A stretch of DNA of 7,695 nt from Verrucomicrobia subdivision 3 bacterium UBA7542. GTDB lineage: Bacteria; Verrucomicrobiota; Verrucomicrobiia; Limisphaerales; UBA11358. How positions within the stretch are numbered: position 1 is the stretch's first letter; the number at the start of each line of letters is the position of its first letter. Positions 1-6,815 of the stretch are shown here, piece by piece. The stretch spans positions 1-7,695 of the forward strand of contig DLMG01000100.1 in NCBI GenBank assembly GCA_002479245.1. Direction: 5' to 3'. A model generated the notes under the pieces. The model searched no databases, had not been told where the DNA came from, and saw only the letters and a list, made by a program, of their open reading frames with translations. The position numbers and the translations under genes were made by a program.

Positions 1-28
1 TTTTGCCATGAGTCAACGCGCCCTGCCA

Positions 29-176
29 GTTCCTCCTCAAAATCCACAATCTCCTTGATCTGCACCAGAAACCAGCGGTCGATCTTTGTCAGTTTGAAAA
101 TCAGCCCGATGGTGAAGCCGGCTCCCCGTGCGCAGCGTTCATTTTTTGGCGGTTCTATCGTTGCGGGACAACAATG
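29..176 (-). repeat. 148-bp repeat unit, copy 1, carrying a carB fragment
   Basis: This unit recurs almost unchanged at 6023-6172. Read on the minus strand, 119 down to 24 encodes a 32-residue peptide running from GFTIGLIF through LTKIDRWFLVQIKEIV to FEEELA. This matches the stretch of carbamoyl-phosphate synthase large subunit (CarB) just after the first synthetase half, where E. coli CarB has LTNIDRWFLVQIEEL (recalled, not searched). Only this sliver is present: no ATP-grasp domain sits on either side, so it is a gene remnant and not carB. The frame has no stop up to the window edge. Sequence identity with copy 2 starts sharply at 29 and also covers about 55 bp outside the CarB-like part. 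Just past its end an ATG reads out of the window on the minus strand (9 to 7), possibly the start of a gene to the left. The CarB assignment is firm; the nature of the unit is unknown. Confidence 0.75.
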
Positions 177-353
177 ATTGCCAGTTCATCCCCGAAAGCG
201 GGATGTGGCACAGGGAGAATTGAACCTTGAATGCCCGGAAAATACGCTGCGGCGGCGAAGGGGAATCGTCACCTTTATCTTTGGTTTTTGCGAAACTGCC
301 GTGGTTTCATAAAAGCGCTGGTGCACGCGAGGAGTAGCAGGCAATATTCCCTC
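177..353 (+). other. Leader region of the GH5 gene
   Basis: This stretch separates the repeat unit from the preferred start of the GH5 gene. The GH5 frame is open upstream as far as an ATG at 231, which is preceded by GGGAGAA at 213-219. A purine-rich GAGGAG lies at 329-334, about 19 bases before the ATG at 354, which is further than an ideal ribosome binding site. No convincing -35/-10 pair was identified by eye. Confidence 0.3.
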
Positions 354-1421
354 ATGAAATTGATGCTGATTGAACAATTCCTTCCTGTACTGAATCCAGT
401 TTATTTGTCGATATTTGTCCTCTTCATGGCCATTTCATCCTGTCTAAGCCAGCCGACCGTGTCCGAAGGAACAGATGTCTTTGCTCAGAATCGATTGCTT
501 GGCCGCGGAGTGAACGTCCTTGGCTACGACCCGATCTGGGATTCTTTTGACCAGGGGCGGTTCAAGGAACGGTGTTTTAAAATGATCCACGACGGCGGCT
601 TCGACACCCTGCGGGTCGATCTTTTTCCGTTCCGGCACATGGGTGCCGCACCGGATTTTGTCTTGAGTAATTCCTGGTGGCAAACGGCAGAATGGGTCGT
701 CACCAACGCCCTGGCCGCCAATCTCAATGTGATTCTTGATTTCCACGAATACGAGATCATGGCGAAGGATGCCGAAGGCAACAAAGCCAGGTTTCTCGCC
801 TTTTGGCGCCAGCTTGCTCCGCATTTCCAGAACGCGCCGGACAAGGTGATGTTCGAAATTTTAAACGAACCCAACCACGAGATGACACCGGAGATATGGA
901 ACCAATATCTCGCCGAGGCATTGACCATCATCCGCGCGAGCAACCCCATCCGCTCCGTTATCATTGGGCCTGCATTCTATAACTCGATCGACCACTTGAA
1001 CGAACTGAAGCTTCCCGAAAAGGATCACAATCTGATTGTGACGGTGCATTATTACAACCCCATGGATTTTACTCACCAAGGCGCGGCGTGGGCTGGCAGA
1101 AAAGACAAGCTCGGCGTGGTGTGGCAAGGCACACCGGAAGAACGCGCTGCGATTGTGGCGGATTTCCAGAAAGCCCAGAACTGGGCTAAAAGGCATCATC
1201 GCCCCATCTTCCTGGGTGAGTTTGGCGCGTACGACAAAGGCGATATGGCCTCACGAGTACGCTGGACGGAATGTGTTGCGCGCTCAGCGGAAAAGTGCGG
1301 CTGGAGCTGGGCTTACTGGCAATTCGACTCGGATTTCATCGTCTATGATATTCCGAAGGACCAGTGGGTTGAACCGATTCACAATGCACTGATCCCGCCA
1401 GCCGGTGCGAAAACGCCATAG
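354..1421 (+). CDS. GH5 endo-beta-1,4-glucanase (Cel5A-like), putative lipoprotein
   Basis: Predicted to hydrolyse internal beta-1,4 bonds of glucans, possibly also mannans, outside the cytoplasm by the retaining mechanism of glycoside hydrolase family 5. The 355-residue product starts with a hydrophobic signal segment ending in a lipobox, ISSC, with Cys30 as the expected lipid-modified residue. The (beta/alpha)8 barrel follows. The acid/base is Glu172 in LNEPN and the nucleophile is Glu289 in GEFGAY. Other family residues include Arg87 in LRVD, His131 in DFHEY, His232 in VHYYNP and the aromatic strand WSWAYWQF (about 317-324). The FTHQGAAW segment and the C-terminal part closely resemble Thermotoga maritima Cel5A (subfamily GH5_25), from memory. 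I chose the ATG at 354 because it places the signal peptide at the N-terminus; an in-frame ATG at 231 would add 41 residues ahead of it, and 363 is also possible. It converges on the next glycosidase gene. Substrate preference between glucan and mannan cannot be read from sequence. Confidence 0.9.
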   Translation: MKLMLIEQFLPVLNPVYLSIFVLFMAISSCLSQPTVSEGTDVFAQNRLLGRGVNVLGYDPIWDSFDQGRFKERCFKMIHDGGFDTLRVDLFPFRHMGAAPDFVLSNSWWQTAEWVVTNALAANLNVILDFHEYEIMAKDAEGNKARFLAFWRQLAPHFQNAPDKVMFEILNEPNHEMTPEIWNQYLAEALTIIRASNPIRSVIIGPAFYNSIDHLNELKLPEKDHNLIVTVHYYNPMDFTHQGAAWAGRKDKLGVVWQGTPEERAAIVADFQKAQNWAKRHHRPIFLGEFGAYDKGDMASRVRWTECVARSAEKCGWSWAYWQFDSDFIVYDIPKDQWVEPIHNALIPPAGAKTP

Positions 1422-1456
1422 ACGCGTTCCATTGCAAAGACGCGAAACCAAATAGC

Positions 1457-1481
1457 CAGGAAAGACATCCGAATCTTCCTG
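1457..1481. terminator. Possible bidirectional terminator hairpin between convergent genes
   Basis: In the 79-bp gap between two convergent stop codons, CAGGAAAGA (1457-1465) can pair with TCTTCCTG (1474-1481) across an 8-base loop, with one bulged A. The placement suits a shared terminator for both glycosidase genes. The stem is AT-rich and no long T-run follows on either strand, so the call is tentative. Confidence 0.35.
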
Positions 1482-1500
1482 TATTTGATGGAAAGCAGAG

Positions 1501-3756
1501 CTATTGTCGCGGCGTGATGATGGCCGCCAGGTCATCCCTGAAAGCAGGCAGCGGCAACGTGAGAATAGCACCATCGGTCGCCACCTCCGTTGTGCCGATT
1601 GCCCTTCCAGTGGATGGCTCAAACCACTGCACGTTGAACTTTCCCGCCGGCCAATTTGTGAGTTGCAGGGATTGACCGGTCAAAAGCGGCGGATTGTAGC
1701 GGAGCGCTCCGGCGGGGAAAATCACCCAGGGCGAATAGACATAAAGCACCGCCTTCTGTTCGCTGCGGAGGCCGACGGCTTCAGGCGCAAAATGCCAGCC
1801 GCCGGCAAATTCCGCCGGCAGCACCTGTTCGAATTTCAATGAGTCTATCAATACCCAGTCGGCGCCGGCATCATTGGCAATTTCGATGACTCTTTTGCCC
1901 GCTGGAAAATTGACCGTGAAGTCCTGGTTAACATCCCGATACGTTGTGGTATCCCCCGCGGCGCGGATGTAGTTGGTGTGGAGCACTTCCGTGCCGTCCA
2001 CCCGCACGACCAACTCGGCGTCGGAATGGACCGTCTTGACATGCAGCACAAGCTTCGCTTTTTCACCAAAGAACGCGGTAATCCGGAACGGGTGCTGGAA
2101 TTCGGCATCATGCCTGCCCAGCAGATAGGTCATGAGGCTTTGTGAGGCCAGGTCTGCAGCCAGACTGTCGGCCAGCGCCAGTTTGCCCGACAGTTTGCGC
2201 TGCATGCGCCAGGCGGAATTGAGCGTGGGCTGCGCATTGAATAATTCGCCATTGGGGATGGCTCGGACCAGGTCCGTCGGCAGTTCGCCGGCGCTGACAA
2301 AATCGACTGGGGTCCATGTGCCTGACTGCCAGCCGGCGCTGCGCAGAATCCCATTCAGGGCGGCATACAACGGATACACGTCGTCCTTGTCCAGATCCTG
2401 CCACCACCACGACATGGCGGTGCCGACCGAACCGCCGAGCGCTCCACCCCACACCGCCTGCCGGAACCCGCGCAGATACGGGTCGGAGGCAATGTTCCAC
2501 GAACGTGAATCGACGCCAAACTCTCCGATCATCATCGGCTTGCCGTAATCTTTCACAAAAGAGCGGGCAAGCGTTGCCGCGCCCTTGCCCGGCGCGGATT
2601 CGTTATACGAGTGGTACACGGAAAAATCCATTTCCGGCAGCGACCAGATTTCCGGCCGCTCACTGCCACCGGTGAGGCTGGTGGTGACCAGATGTCCGTA
2701 GGGGTCGTGCGCGTGGAGCCATTGCCCCATTTCCCGATGCCACGCGAGGACGTCGTCGCCGGTTAAGGTGGTATTATAGACGTTGTCAATTTCGTTGAAG
2801 AACTGCCAGGCGAGCAAGCGAGGACTGTAACCGTACCGGCCTATGAGATAGCGCAGGCGTTTCTGGTAGATGGTCTTGGCCCTGGGGTTGGTGAAAAAAT
2901 CGTTTGGCTTTTCGCACGGGCCACCGTTGATCTGGTTGTAGGCATTGGTCTTCCAAAAGTTGTTGCTGCCGCCCCAATTCCGATTGTTCATCTGAAACAT
3001 GCCGTGGTGGTCAAAGCAGAGCAACAGATAGATTCCGTTCCGATCGGCCAGGTCAAAAACATAGTCGAGCTGCCAGGCGCTCTGAAGGTCATAGTTGTTC
3101 AACCTGCCAGGCGCATGTTCGAGACCTGCAAACCATGGCGCCATCCACAATCGCGCGAAGTTTTCACCAGCGTTCCGCATCGCCCCAAACCAGGCATCGT
3201 AATCTGACTTCACCTGGTGCTCCGCCCAGCACACATTTTCACCAACCAGCCGCAGCGGTTGGCCATCGGTCGTCTCGAAATAGCGTTTGTCCGGCGCAAC
3301 GCGCACATAGCCGTGCTGCCCGGACGGCGTGGCAACGGGCACGTTGAAATGAGTCGTTCCCGGCTTGCCTGCGGACACGTCGTTGGTTTGGATGTTCAAC
3401 GACAACGTGTAATCACCCGGTTCGGTCGGTGTGAAACGAATCCGCCACTGCGGCGCGCCAACCGGCGACACCACCTCGGCGCCGTTCGTCACCGTCCGTG
3501 AAAAATTCTTATACCAAAATGCCGGAACCGTCAAAACCCGTCCTGAAGGGGGCGTGAATGTCGCATCGAGGCGTATCAAATCGGGGTCGAAGCAATTCGT
3601 CGCAACGGGCGCATTATCCACGCGAAACTCCGCCCGCTGCCAAAGCTGCGGCTGGGTGAGCGGGACGATTTCAGGCGTTTGCGCTTCAAGCTGGCAGAAG
3701 CCCGCAGCGAGAACGGCGATGAAAAGAAGGATGCGTTGGATTAATTTCTTAAACAT
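1501..3756 (-). CDS. Secreted multidomain glycoside hydrolase (DUF5060 + clan GH-A barrel)
   Basis: A 751-residue exported glycosidase. Residues 1-25 form a Sec signal peptide (KK, hydrophobic core, cleavage near LEA/Q). Residues about 35-140 form a beta-sandwich of DUF5060 type (WQRAEF start, FTPTEPGDYTL end). Residues about 150-480 are a GH5-like TIM barrel: likely acid/base Glu322 in WQFFNEID, likely nucleophile Glu412 in IGEFGVDS, plus FARLWM (200-205), FDHHG (248-252) and YHSY (381-384). Residues about 550-646 look like a carbohydrate-binding beta-sandwich ending in DWVLIDSLKFE. The C-terminus (about 650-751) resembles the Collagen_bind_2 domain found at the end of DUF4038-type glycosidases (VQWFEPSTGRAIG). 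Domain names are from memory, and the exact CAZy family and substrate are uncertain. The ATG at 3756 has no clear Shine-Dalgarno. Its first bases overlap the TAA (3749-3751) of a frame that carries a carB fragment. It is not in an operon with the protease gene, 544 bp upstream. Confidence 0.88.
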   Translation of the reverse strand: MFKKLIQRILLFIAVLAAGFCQLEAQTPEIVPLTQPQLWQRAEFRVDNAPVATNCFDPDLIRLDATFTPPSGRVLTVPAFWYKNFSRTVTNGAEVVSPVGAPQWRIRFTPTEPGDYTLSLNIQTNDVSAGKPGTTHFNVPVATPSGQHGYVRVAPDKRYFETTDGQPLRLVGENVCWAEHQVKSDYDAWFGAMRNAGENFARLWMAPWFAGLEHAPGRLNNYDLQSAWQLDYVFDLADRNGIYLLLCFDHHGMFQMNNRNWGGSNNFWKTNAYNQINGGPCEKPNDFFTNPRAKTIYQKRLRYLIGRYGYSPRLLAWQFFNEIDNVYNTTLTGDDVLAWHREMGQWLHAHDPYGHLVTTSLTGGSERPEIWSLPEMDFSVYHSYNESAPGKGAATLARSFVKDYGKPMMIGEFGVDSRSWNIASDPYLRGFRQAVWGGALGGSVGTAMSWWWQDLDKDDVYPLYAALNGILRSAGWQSGTWTPVDFVSAGELPTDLVRAIPNGELFNAQPTLNSAWRMQRKLSGKLALADSLAADLASQSLMTYLLGRHDAEFQHPFRITAFFGEKAKLVLHVKTVHSDAELVVRVDGTEVLHTNYIRAAGDTTTYRDVNQDFTVNFPAGKRVIEIANDAGADWVLIDSLKFEQVLPAEFAGGWHFAPEAVGLRSEQKAVLYVYSPWVIFPAGALRYNPPLLTGQSLQLTNWPAGKFNVQWFEPSTGRAIGTTEVATDGAILTLPLPAFRDDLAAIITPRQ

Positions 3757-3865
3757 GGAATGGTTGATTTTTTGTTACAGCCAACTGCTTCTCAAAATCA
3801 ATGATTTCTTTAATTTGAGTCAAGAACCAACGGTCAATTTTCGTGAGATCGAAGATTTCTTCGAG
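3749..3865 (-). pseudogene. carB fragment (diverged copy) abutting the glycosidase start
   Basis: The minus strand from 3865 to 3779 encodes 29 residues starting LEEIFDLTKIDRWF and ending DFEKQLA, the same piece of carbamoyl-phosphate synthase large subunit found at 24-119 and 6018-6113. Ten more codons of unrelated sequence lead to TAA at 3751-3749, overlapping the glycosidase ATG at 3756 in a different frame. Of 25 aligned residues shared with copy 1, 20 are identical, yet 14 of those 20 use a different codon, so this copy descends from a carB lineage that diverged while still under protein-level selection. The frame stays open upstream to about 4165, but the sequence there is not CarB-like. 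It is probably a remnant; a translated leader peptide cannot be excluded. Confidence 0.7.
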
Positions 3866-4300
3866 GTAAAGCGGGCGCGGCGGGCGGCAGCTTGAGCTTG
3901 AAAGCTCGGCAGGAGAAATAATGTCGCCTTCGTTCCCCGTTTGATGCTTCAATCGCGCCGGACTCGAAGTCAGCGCATCGCCATGAACGCATAAACCACA
4001 CACTTGAATTACGTATGCGCAGTGGTGGGGGCAAGAGCGGCGGTGAACGCGCTGTAGTCCAAACGTTTCGCGGGGTTCGATGGCATGAGGCAATCGCGCC
4101 GGCGTCTGGAGTTCAGTCGCTTTAGCGCCGCTTTTCGGCCGGAGCGCGACTCGGTGAGTCGCCACAGTGGGGAACGCTCACTCACCATGCCCGCGCCGCC
4201 GACCGCGCGCAAACGAGATGGACGAGATGCCAGTCGTTCTCCACGCCATCTTCCGTCGAATATGGGCATATCGGCGACACCCGGTTGCCGGTGCGTCTGC
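3866..4300. other. Gene-free region with palindromic sequence downstream of the Deg protease
   Basis: No convincing gene is seen. Open frames exist on both strands but have arginine- and serine-rich translations without family resemblance and overlap the protease gene end. Visible structures are a near-perfect palindrome GAGCTT-GA-AAGCTC (3894-3907), a pair of competing hairpins at 4146-4186, and a weak hairpin CACCCGG/CCGGTG at 4278-4293 just past the protease stop that could help terminate its transcript. The base composition and texture resemble dispersed intergenic repeats of Verrucomicrobiota, which is an impression only. Confidence 0.5.
4146..4186. repeat. Overlapping inverted repeats that form alternative hairpins
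   Basis: GCGACTC (4146-4152) pairs perfectly with GAGTCGC (4156-4162) over a 3-base loop. GGTGAGT (4153-4159) pairs perfectly with ACTCACC (4180-4186), and inside that loop CCAC/GTGG (4162-4170) forms a small extra stem. The two 7-bp stems share bases 4156-4159, so they are mutually exclusive. The element lies in the presumed 3' untranslated region of the Deg protease transcript. Confidence 0.5.
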
Positions 4301-5872
4301 CTACTTGGAAGGTTTGGCGTTCCAAATCGCCAGCGTGTCTGCCGAACCTTGTGAGCGAACGCCATTGTCCGTCAGGATTTCATCGGTGGCGGCGAACATT
4401 TGCGCCCGCGGGAAAATCATCGTTTCGCCGTAACGGGTATTGCATTCGATGGTGATGAACTCGTCTTTCGCATCCCGCAAAATCTCCACGAGATGATTGA
4501 GGTTTTTGACCGGGATGCCGTTGACCGCTTTCACCACTTCTGACCTTGGATTGTCGTAGCCTTTGGCCAGCTTGTGCGGGAAAAAGGGTGAAGAGATGAT
4601 TACCAAACCTTCGCCCGGAAACGCGGGCTGGTCTGACATGCGCGTGACCAGCGGATTGGCCAGGTTGCTCAAACGCGACAGGACGTTTCCCGCATATTTT
4701 GTCCCCAGAAATCCCCCCAGATAGGCATCAGTGGCGGCGGAAAAGACCAATGGCCCGTAGATGAAATACGAGGGATAAGCGCTGTTCAGCCCGGGAATCA
4801 ATCGCGGATAATCTGCTGAAACGGGCAGACTGACTTTCAGTTCTTTGCCGGCACGGACGATGGTCAACGGCACAGTGCCATTGGTGGTGATGTGCTGAAT
4901 TTCATATTCGAAGCGCACGCGCAAGTTGTCTCCCAGCTTGATCATGCCCTGATCATCCACCGGAGTGTCACCGATTTTGGTGATGACATCCCATTCCTTC
5001 AGCGGATAAGCCGGGTCATCCTTGTAGGGCTTATGAACCACCATTCCCTCGGCATTCGGGGGCAGCTTGAGGAACGAACGCAAAGCAGGATTCTCCAACG
5101 TCTGCAAGGTATCATACATGGCGGGCTTGCCGTCATAATGACCATCGGCGATGTCCTGAAGAAACAAGTCTATCTCCTCGCTGGGAATGATGTAGCCGAT
5201 GTTCTCGGCCTCATTCAGGCGGCTGAACGTCAGCCCGATCATCTTGTCGCCCACCACCGCCGGACCGCCGCTGTTGCCGGGATTGATGGCTGCGTCAATC
5301 TGGATGCGCAAACCGCAAACCGGGTAATTATACGGCGCGAACTCCACGCGCGAAACGATTCCCTTCGTGATCGAAAGACTGTTGCCTCCTTCCGGAAATC
5401 CGTAGGTCAGGACCGTGTCTTTGATGCCCGGCAACGTCTTGGCCCGCGCCAGCGGCGGATGCGTGTCGAAAAAATTTTCATCATCCAGCTTGAGCACTGC
5501 CAGATCAATTCCCGCAGCGATGGCCTCCACTGTGGCGGATATTTTATCTCCGGCCTGATTCGCCTGGATTTGCACCTGGCTGGCATAATCCACGACGTGG
5601 GCATTGGTCAGTATGCGCCTGCCTTCAATCACCACGCCGCTGCCGGTTTGATCTTCCGGCGAGGCTTTTGTCCACGGCTTGTAAGGATCAGGGTAACGCA
5701 CCGTGGCGAAAATTTTCACCACCGAATTTTCAATGGTGCCGGTGGCGGCGGCATTGGTGGTGGTAACGGGCGATGATGGTTCGGCGGCGTGGAAGCTGAG
5801 ACCTGAGGCGAACAAGGCGGCAACCGTGAGCCAAGTTGCCTTGGAGCCGGCGGAAAATGAATCAAATCCCAT
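4301..5872 (-). CDS. Exported HtrA/Deg serine protease with PDZ and PDZ_3-like domains
   Basis: A 523-residue S1C-family endopeptidase likely to degrade or bind misfolded proteins in the cell envelope. Residues 1-30 form a signal peptide with cleavage after HAA. The trypsin-like domain spans about 47-240 with the complete triad His92 (TNAHVV), Asp123 (GIDLAVLKL) and Ser201 (GNSGGP). A PDZ domain follows at about 250-350. Residues about 365-505 match the C-terminal domain of plant Deg9/Deg10-like proteases: FIYGPLVF, EGLVII, VKAVNGIPVKNLNHL and RAQMFAATDEIL. This is a PDZ_3-type domain, assigned from memory. The start at 5872 gives a proper signal peptide; an in-frame ATG at 6034 would add 54 arginine-rich residues and begin inside the carB-bearing repeat, so I reject it. 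There is no clear Shine-Dalgarno before the ATG. It is a single gene, divergent from the YjbQ gene. Confidence 0.9.
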   Translation of the reverse strand: MGFDSFSAGSKATWLTVAALFASGLSFHAAEPSSPVTTTNAAATGTIENSVVKIFATVRYPDPYKPWTKASPEDQTGSGVVIEGRRILTNAHVVDYASQVQIQANQAGDKISATVEAIAAGIDLAVLKLDDENFFDTHPPLARAKTLPGIKDTVLTYGFPEGGNSLSITKGIVSRVEFAPYNYPVCGLRIQIDAAINPGNSGGPAVVGDKMIGLTFSRLNEAENIGYIIPSEEIDLFLQDIADGHYDGKPAMYDTLQTLENPALRSFLKLPPNAEGMVVHKPYKDDPAYPLKEWDVITKIGDTPVDDQGMIKLGDNLRVRFEYEIQHITTNGTVPLTIVRAGKELKVSLPVSADYPRLIPGLNSAYPSYFIYGPLVFSAATDAYLGGFLGTKYAGNVLSRLSNLANPLVTRMSDQPAFPGEGLVIISSPFFPHKLAKGYDNPRSEVVKAVNGIPVKNLNHLVEILRDAKDEFITIECNTRYGETMIFPRAQMFAATDEILTDNGVRSQGSADTLAIWNAKPSK

Positions 5873-6274
5873 AGATGAAACGATGCTAGATAATGGGCGG
5901 GATGCATGCAAAGAAAATGTCGTCCGGGCACGGGGAAAACGGGAGACGGTTGAAAAAGTTGTGCGCGGCCTGCGAGTGCGGGTGGCCGGGCGCAAGCATC
6001 TGCGACTGGTGCTTCGTACACCGTTCCTCCTCAAAATCCACGATCTCCTTGATCTGCACCAGAAATCAGCGGTCGATCTTTGTCAGTTTGAAAATCAGCC
6101 CGATGGTGAAGCCGGCTCCCCGTGCGCAGTGTTCATTTTTGGGCGGGGGGCTATCGTTGCGGGATCACAATGGCCACCGGGTCGTCACCTGTTTCCATCG
6201 GAAATGTCGAGGAACCGAAATGTGAAGCTGGAAATTGCATTGTGTTCCCGTTCCATTCCGCGCAAGAGAAGGAC
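5873..6274. other. Divergent intergenic region between the Deg protease and YjbQ genes
   Basis: About 400 bp with no gene of its own. It must contain the promoters of both divergent genes, though none is clear by eye. Its middle is occupied by the second copy of the 148-bp repeat unit. The parts outside the repeat (5873-6022 and 6173-6274) show no recognisable element. Confidence 0.5.
6023..6172 (-). repeat. 148-bp repeat unit, copy 2, with a broken carB fragment
   Basis: Near-identical to 29-176 in the same orientation, offset 5994 bp. I count two substitutions in the first hundred bases, then a few substitutions and a 2-base insertion in the G-run near 6145. The minus-strand carB frame is interrupted: the Trp codon of DRWF has become TGA (the T at 6066 on the plus strand), so this copy cannot encode the intact peptide. 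Identity with copy 1 stops at 6023, immediately after the FEEE codons. The Deg protease ATG lies 150 bp further downstream on the same strand. Confidence 0.78.
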
Positions 6275-6691
6275 ATGGTTTATCAAAAACAAATCCTGCT
6301 GGAAACCCGGGGCCACCGCCAGATGCACGACCTGACGGCGGACGTGACGCGGATTGTCCACGACTCCGGCGTGCGCACGGGGACGGCGCATGTGTTCAAC
6401 GTCGGCAGCACCGGCGCGCTGGGCGCCATCGAATACGAGCCGGGCCTGCTGGAAGACCTGCCTGACCTCCTGGACAAACTCATTCCGCCGGGCCGCGACT
6501 ACGGACACGAACAGGCCTGGCACGACGGCAACGGCCATTCGCATTTGCAGGCCACGCTGCTCGGGCCGTCCCTGACCGTGCCGGTGGCCGATCGGAAACC
6601 GGTGCTGGGCACCTGGCAGCAAATCTTCCATCTGGAATGCGACATCAAGCCGCGCCGCCGCACCATCGTGGTGACGGTCTCCGGCGAGTGA
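6275..6691 (+). CDS. YjbQ/UPF0047 family protein (putative secondary thiamine-phosphate synthase)
   Basis: A cytoplasmic 138-residue protein, the same length as E. coli YjbQ. The family (TIGR00149) is annotated as secondary thiamine-phosphate synthase because overexpressed members weakly complement thiE mutants; the physiological role is unsettled. Diagnostic stretches are TGTAHVFNVGSTGALGAIE (35-53), the His/Asp cluster GHEQAWHDGNGHSHL (77-91) with probable active-site or metal residues His78, Asp84, His88 and His90, LLGPSLTVPV (95-104), and LGTWQQIFHLE (111-121). The protein ends in the RRRTIVVTVSG strand. The ATG at 6275 follows GAGAAGGA (6266-6273), a purine-rich ribosome binding site with very short spacing, and gives the family's usual N-terminus. 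The frame is open further upstream to 6122, but that part lies in the repeat and is unlike the family. Confidence 0.9.
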   Translation: MVYQKQILLETRGHRQMHDLTADVTRIVHDSGVRTGTAHVFNVGSTGALGAIEYEPGLLEDLPDLLDKLIPPGRDYGHEQAWHDGNGHSHLQATLLGPSLTVPVADRKPVLGTWQQIFHLECDIKPRRRTIVVTVSGE

Positions 6692-6699
6692 TGGTTTTG

Positions 6700-6796
6700 A
6701 CGCGAATGGCGCGAATGGGCGCGGATTTTTTCAACGCAGAGACACCAAGGCGCAAAGTCGCGGAGCGTCTTGGAGAGCGCGCCAGCCCTCTGGCGC
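6700..6796 (+). repeat. Dispersed-repeat-like sequence ending in a hairpin
   Basis: A short tandem CGCGAAT motif near 6701-6718 is followed by a stretch reading AACGCAGAGACACCAAGG (from 6733), then a hairpin: GCGCCAG (6779-6785) pairs perfectly with CTGGCGC (6790-6796) over a CCCT loop. The sequence style matches intergenic repeats I recall from Verrucomicrobia and Planctomycetes. The hairpin shares its loop context AG-YCCT-CT with the one at 7046-7067. Confidence 0.5.
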
Positions 6797-6815
6797 TTTG
6801 GGGCATGCACAATGA

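Noticed and set aside
24..119. Genuine carB gene entering from the left edge
   Set aside because: Only about 32 CarB-like residues exist, the sequence diverges on both sides, and the same sliver recurs at 6018-6113 and in diverged form at 3779-3865.
4009..4365. A 118-codon minus-strand open frame downstream of the protease
   Set aside because: It overlaps the protease 3' end in another frame, its translation is arginine/serine-rich low-information sequence, and it runs through palindromic repeat-like DNA.
4892..5776. A 294-codon plus-strand open frame
   Set aside because: It lies wholly antisense to the Deg protease, whose catalytic triad and domains are intact; its translation matches no family and it has no good start signal.
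5873..6034. Extended N-terminus for the Deg protease starting at 6034
   Set aside because: The extra 54 residues are arginine-rich, would hide the signal peptide and start inside the carB-bearing repeat.
5703..6335. A 210-codon plus-strand open frame spanning the divergent gap
   Set aside because: It overlaps the protease N-terminus, the repeat unit and the YjbQ start in a different frame, and shows no family resemblance.
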